A stretch of 64,000 bases of DNA, taken from the NCBI GenBank assembly GCA_014885115.2, contig WKLE02004380.1, positions 1 through 64,000 of the forward strand. The letters run 5' to 3'. This DNA is from Asterionellopsis glacialis (taxonomy: Eukaryota; Bacillariophyta; Plagiogrammaphyceae; Rhaphoneidales; Asterionellopsidaceae). Of the stretch, positions 60,543-64,000 are shown one piece after another. Every line of letters starts with the position of its first letter. The first letter of the stretch is position 1. Made by a program: the position numbers and the translations under genes. Under the pieces are notes generated by a model, which saw only the letters and a program-made list of their open reading frames with translations, searched no databases and was not told where the DNA came from.

Positions 60543-63500
60543 ATGGAAAACCAAGACGACGCCTCCACCGGTGTACAAGAAGATGTGAAGGATGGCATCG
60601 TGGCATTGCTCAGGTACGCAAATGCTGGTGATTCATCCTTTATTGAAGAATCAGAATCACCAGTACACCTCTGCAAATCGTTACTTAAATCTCTTCACAA
60701 CCTACAAGATTCGAAAGAATTTCAAACGTCAAACACAGATACAGAGACAAAAGTCTCAGAAGAGTCATCACCAGAATTCATCCGTACGAACATGCAAGGA
60801 TACAACAACAAATCAAAGCAACAACAGCTAACCGCATCAACTGTTACTATTCGTGATGCCCTCGGAAACTTACCTTCTTCCGAAACGTCACAAATAGCTC
60901 CTGTCCTTACGTCACTTTTGACAGACAGGGTGGATACTGCTGATCTGCTCCCAGCAACACAAGACATTCAAGCTAACGAAGAAGCTATGGGGTTGGCAGC
61001 AGTCACCATCAGTAAACTAGGTTTAGTCGCTGCTCAGCTCTATGCTGAACTTATTGGTATGTTTGGAGCCTGGGGGGCTGGTTTGATTGATGTAGGTGCA
61101 CTTAGTAGTTTGTCCGCTTTGCTACGAAGATGGTGCGTAGAGTGTCGGGGAAGAGAAACGAATGAAAGCAAAAAGAGAAATTTAACCGGCAACAAGCGAA
61201 AAGCTCCTAAGAGCAAAAAACAAAAGTTGTCGAAACGCTCACGTAGGAAAGTCGTTATATTCGATAGCGATGACGAGGATGAAGACGAAGATTATAATTG
61301 CGACGACTTTCATCAAGATGACATAGAAAGGGACAGCACTCTTTTTACAGATGATGATGAAGACACAAGTAGTGGGTCCTCATTATCTTCCGAAGAGCTT
61401 ATCCTTGGAGGGCTACGCCTAGCCCTTACTTTAAGTAAGATCCCCTCTCAAAAAGAATTCATGAGCTGGTCTTCTGATGCACGAGAAGCACTTCTTGATG
61501 CGATTGTAGTGGCACTTGCTACCACGTCTGCCCTGGCATCAAACTCAAAACAAGACAAGGTTGCTAGTGAATTGGCAAAGTCAGTCGTGTCAACGATCAC
61601 AGAAGTATTGCCAAACTGCGTATGCGTGGGGGGTATCGATGGTGATGGAGATCTTGCAAGTCAAGAGAAAGCACACGAGACCTCGGTTTTTATTCTAAGA
61701 GGGCTTCATCCAATCATTTCAATGCAAATGGAACTCCCAAACGGCCAAGCTGGTAAAGAGGCTGCCAACAATGATGCAGTTTCAGTACTTCAGAAATTTA
61801 TTGAGTCCGTTTCTGAAGAATGTATCAAGTATGAAAATCAAGGGAAGGGTAACACACCGGATTCTGTAGCAACTCCAAAGTCTGCAAGGAATAGCAGGTC
61901 TATTGATAGAAATAGAAACCGTCTTTCTCTTGATGCCTCTACACCTGTCACAGGTCGTAAGGAACGGAGAAAGCGGGTCTCATTTGGAGGGGACATCAGC
62001 AATGATCAGCTGGTTGCCCCACCGACACTTAAGAAATCTCTTACAACCCCCAGAAGGAGTAGATCTCGCACATCGCCTGCACGTTTCGCTGACCAGCCTC
62101 GCCCAATTTTGAGTGCGACGATAGGAATGCTGCAGAAACTGGCCACCTCTAAAGGGCTGGAAAGAGCTGGAGTAAGGACCAGAGCTATCTCAACTTTGGA
62201 GAAGTGCCTTCCTCACTTGCCTGTGAAGGAACGCTCTCATTTTCTCAAGTTTTTAATTCAGCTCTGCCATTCAAAGGTGTCATCCCATCGTTTGCTTGGA
62301 GCTGAGGTTATCGGCTCTGTGCTCGGTGAAGAATGGCTTTGGAAAGAGCATACGAACTCCTCTAGTTTATCTCCTGCCTTATTTCGATTAACAGGCACTC
62401 CGAAGAGCTCCTCCAAGACCCCAACTTCCAGACGAAGTTCGCTATCCCCTCTTATCGAAAGTGCTAAAGAGAACATGCACTTGGCACTTCTGAATGTCCT
62501 ACATGGGCGTCTTAGCGACAAGATTCCTGCAGTACGTGCTCGATCTGCCTTTTCGCTTGCAGATGCCCTGCGGAAAATATCTGAGGAAGAGTTGGATTTA
62601 AAGAATCTAGATGGTTCTTGGGCCGTTTTTGAAGAGTCCATGGATTCCGCAGCTAGCACAATCCTCTTGTCCCTTCGGAAGCGTGCTGCACGTGATGACA
62701 GAGCTACAGTAAAAAGAGGAGCCGTAACTGCATTGGTTGAACTTCTAATTCTTGGTGAGACTTGCACTTTCAAAGGAAACAATCGCTTATGTATTTCTGA
62801 AACAGATGTTTCGATTCTGACAAGTCTATGTGGAGATAACTCAGTATCAACAAGGAAGTCAGCCGCAGAAGCTATTTCGAATCTTTTGAAAAAATGCCAT
62901 TATTCTGGTCACTGTTCTGATGAAACGACATTCATGCTAGAACATGCATGGTCTAGCGCTGTGCTACCTTTAATTCTTGATCCCGAAACAGCTTGTGCCT
63001 CGAAAACAGTCGAAATGTTTACTTCCATTGTGATCGATCCGTTGGTTGAGGTCGGTGGCAATGAAGTCGAATGGGAAGATGAAAGCGAAAAACGTCGCTA
63101 CATGACTGCTTGGAGAATTTTGGCTCATATAAGTGAGAATTCTCGGCAAGAGGGTGCTGCACGTGGAGAGACAGGGTCTCTGAAAGCTGCACTTAAAAAA
63201 CTTCTGTCCGGATCAGATAGTGCCAACAAGAACGTGGCTCGTTTGCTGTTGAGAGAAATTCATCGAGTAACATCAACCACGCTCGACTCCAAGACTTTAG
63301 ACTCTGTGAATAATGAAAATGATTTGTTCAGCGATGATAGAGAGGCTCAGCGCATAGGGGTGTGGTGTCTTCTTGATGCGTTTGTCGACTGCCTGAATTC
63401 GTCTGGACAAGACTTCCGCCATGTCGCACAGATAATCAAACAAAGTTCAATCGATGTTCAGTTTCTAGCAGCATCCTGGGAATCAATGCTTGAGCTCTCT

Positions 63501-64000
63501 TTGTCGTCGGACACACCCGAACAATGCAGAGCACCTCTGAAGGGTTCGATGCGGTATAGTCTTCGGGTTCTCTCGATGCTAGCACCACTTGTACCAGTGA
63601 AAGACGCGTCATCTTCTTTAAAAAGGCTTAAGTTTTTACTGAGCGTGTTTATGCTAACACCAGACCTTGTTGGGCCTGCAATTTCGGCTCTATGTGCTCT
63701 AACAAAACATAATGACCAAGGTTGGACTCCGTCACAAATCCAAGAAGAATGCTCAGAATGGATCCAGTATCTATACAAGAGTTGTGAAGAATCGCTGACT
63801 TCATTTATATCCAACAAGTCTACCGACATCAATATATCGGCGTCTGAGCAGGAACGCCGCCTTGTTCGATCGCTTTTTACTGTAGGTGAATTATCGATGA
63901 TTGGTTTCAAACCTGATGAAGATTCAGCCTCGATGAAAACGGCAACAGGTGATGATCCGATTGCTGGACTTTATGAGCGTCCTTCGAACCTTCTATTGAA
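60543..64000 (+). CDS. NCAPD3: Condensin II HEAT-repeat subunit D3, partial (runs off right edge)
   Basis: An uninterrupted frame from the ATG at 60543 to the end of the window gives at least 1152 residues with no stop. The N-terminal third has long helices and a highly basic then acidic nuclear-type segment (KRKAPKSKKQKLSKRSRRK, then DDEDEDED) near 215-250. The part VRTRAISTLEKCLPHLP followed by HSKVSSHRLLGAEVIGSVL matches the CAP-D3 stretch that resembles YRxxxxQxLLxxLP...HRxxxxDVxxxLL. HEAT-like helical pairs continue to the edge. CAP-D3 is the second HEAT subunit of condensin II and binds the kleisin H2, encoded 9.7 kb to the left. The assignment to D3 over other HEAT proteins rests on this short stretch and is moderately safe. 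Confidence 0.72.
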   Translation, partial: MENQDDASTGVQEDVKDGIVALLRYANAGDSSFIEESESPVHLCKSLLKSLHNLQDSKEFQTSNTDTETKVSEESSPEFIRTNMQGYNNKSKQQQLTASTVTIRDALGNLPSSETSQIAPVLTSLLTDRVDTADLLPATQDIQANEEAMGLAAVTISKLGLVAAQLYAELIGMFGAWGAGLIDVGALSSLSALLRRWCVECRGRETNESKKRNLTGNKRKAPKSKKQKLSKRSRRKVVIFDSDDEDEDEDYNCDDFHQDDIERDSTLFTDDDEDTSSGSSLSSEELILGGLRLALTLSKIPSQKEFMSWSSDAREALLDAIVVALATTSALASNSKQDKVASELAKSVVSTITEVLPNCVCVGGIDGDGDLASQEKAHETSVFILRGLHPIISMQMELPNGQAGKEAANNDAVSVLQKFIESVSEECIKYENQGKGNTPDSVATPKSARNSRSIDRNRNRLSLDASTPVTGRKERRKRVSFGGDISNDQLVAPPTLKKSLTTPRRSRSRTSPARFADQPRPILSATIGMLQKLATSKGLERAGVRTRAISTLEKCLPHLPVKERSHFLKFLIQLCHSKVSSHRLLGAEVIGSVLGEEWLWKEHTNSSSLSPALFRLTGTPKSSSKTPTSRRSSLSPLIESAKENMHLALLNVLHGRLSDKIPAVRARSAFSLADALRKISEEELDLKNLDGSWAVFEESMDSAASTILLSLRKRAARDDRATVKRGAVTALVELLILGETCTFKGNNRLCISETDVSILTSLCGDNSVSTRKSAAEAISNLLKKCHYSGHCSDETTFMLEHAWSSAVLPLILDPETACASKTVEMFTSIVIDPLVEVGGNEVEWEDESEKRRYMTAWRILAHISENSRQEGAARGETGSLKAALKKLLSGSDSANKNVARLLLREIHRVTSTTLDSKTLDSVNNENDLFSDDREAQRIGVWCLLDAFVDCLNSSGQDFRHVAQIIKQSSIDVQFLAASWESMLELSLSSDTPEQCRAPLKGSMRYSLRVLSMLAPLVPVKDASSSLKRLKFLLSVFMLTPDLVGPAISALCALTKHNDQGWTPSQIQEECSEWIQYLYKSCEESLTSFISNKSTDINISASEQERRLVRSLFTVGELSMIGFKPDEDSASMKTATGDDPIAGLYERPSNLLL

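Overview
The window looks like nuclear DNA of a diatom (stramenopile alga). The genes carry many short (about 70-235 nt) GT-AG introns. Two products have the signal-peptide-plus-Phe layout used to enter a plastid of red-algal origin: a chloroplast-type sensor kinase (NQA|FGF) and plastid ribosomal protein L28 (ASAAA|FGV). There are also eukaryote-only proteins such as importin-11, PIG-T, POP1 and condensin II subunits. The species cannot be named from the sequence alone.

Layout. 1-2968 is AT-rich intergenic DNA ending in a GTAC-rich stretch. 2969-17.9 kb is gene-dense: an HMG-box protein, importin-11, a DHHC-type acyltransferase with a strongly eroded zinc domain, a plastid sensor kinase, a small unknown protein, PDAT (triacylglycerol synthesis) and an ERGIC/Erv41-46 cargo receptor. 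A tRNA-Gln(CTG) sits at 18.3 kb. 18.35-27.1 kb is gene-poor and AT-rich. It holds a decayed coding relic that I read as transposon-derived and a 0.6 kb foldback element with about 210 bp inverted arms. From 27.1 kb genes are dense again: complex I NDUFS5, a six-exon sulfotransferase, plastid L28, ribonucleotide reductase large subunit with a signal peptide, and mitochondrial-type PRPP synthetase. After a 1.6 kb gap come an ABHD10-like hydrolase, DHX37-type helicase, a membrane M23 peptidase, a fumarylacetoacetase-maleylacetoacetate isomerase fusion, condensin II H2, POP1 (with a 34-N assembly gap), a mitochondrial-type methyltransferase, PIG-T, an inositol polyphosphate kinase, an Arg/Ser-rich unknown, and condensin II D3 running off the right edge.

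Functional themes. Genes are arranged as divergent or convergent neighbours with 3'-3' gaps as short as 35 bp and no operon logic. Some neighbours share a topic: RNR and PRPP synthetase (nucleotide supply, divergent), DHX37 and POP1 (rRNA maturation), H2 and D3 (condensin II). The strongest oddities are the FAH-MAAI fusion, the DHHC protein that has lost most zinc ligands but kept its catalytic Cys, the signal-peptide RNR, the N-terminally extended PRPP synthetase, the 20-nt microexon encoding the sulfotransferase PAPS loop, and GTAC/CTAG palindrome-rich segments that lie mostly on the promoter side of genes.

Exon boundaries were derived by hand from GT-AG sites and reading-frame continuity, so they are predictions. 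Function calls rest on recognised family motifs, not database searches.
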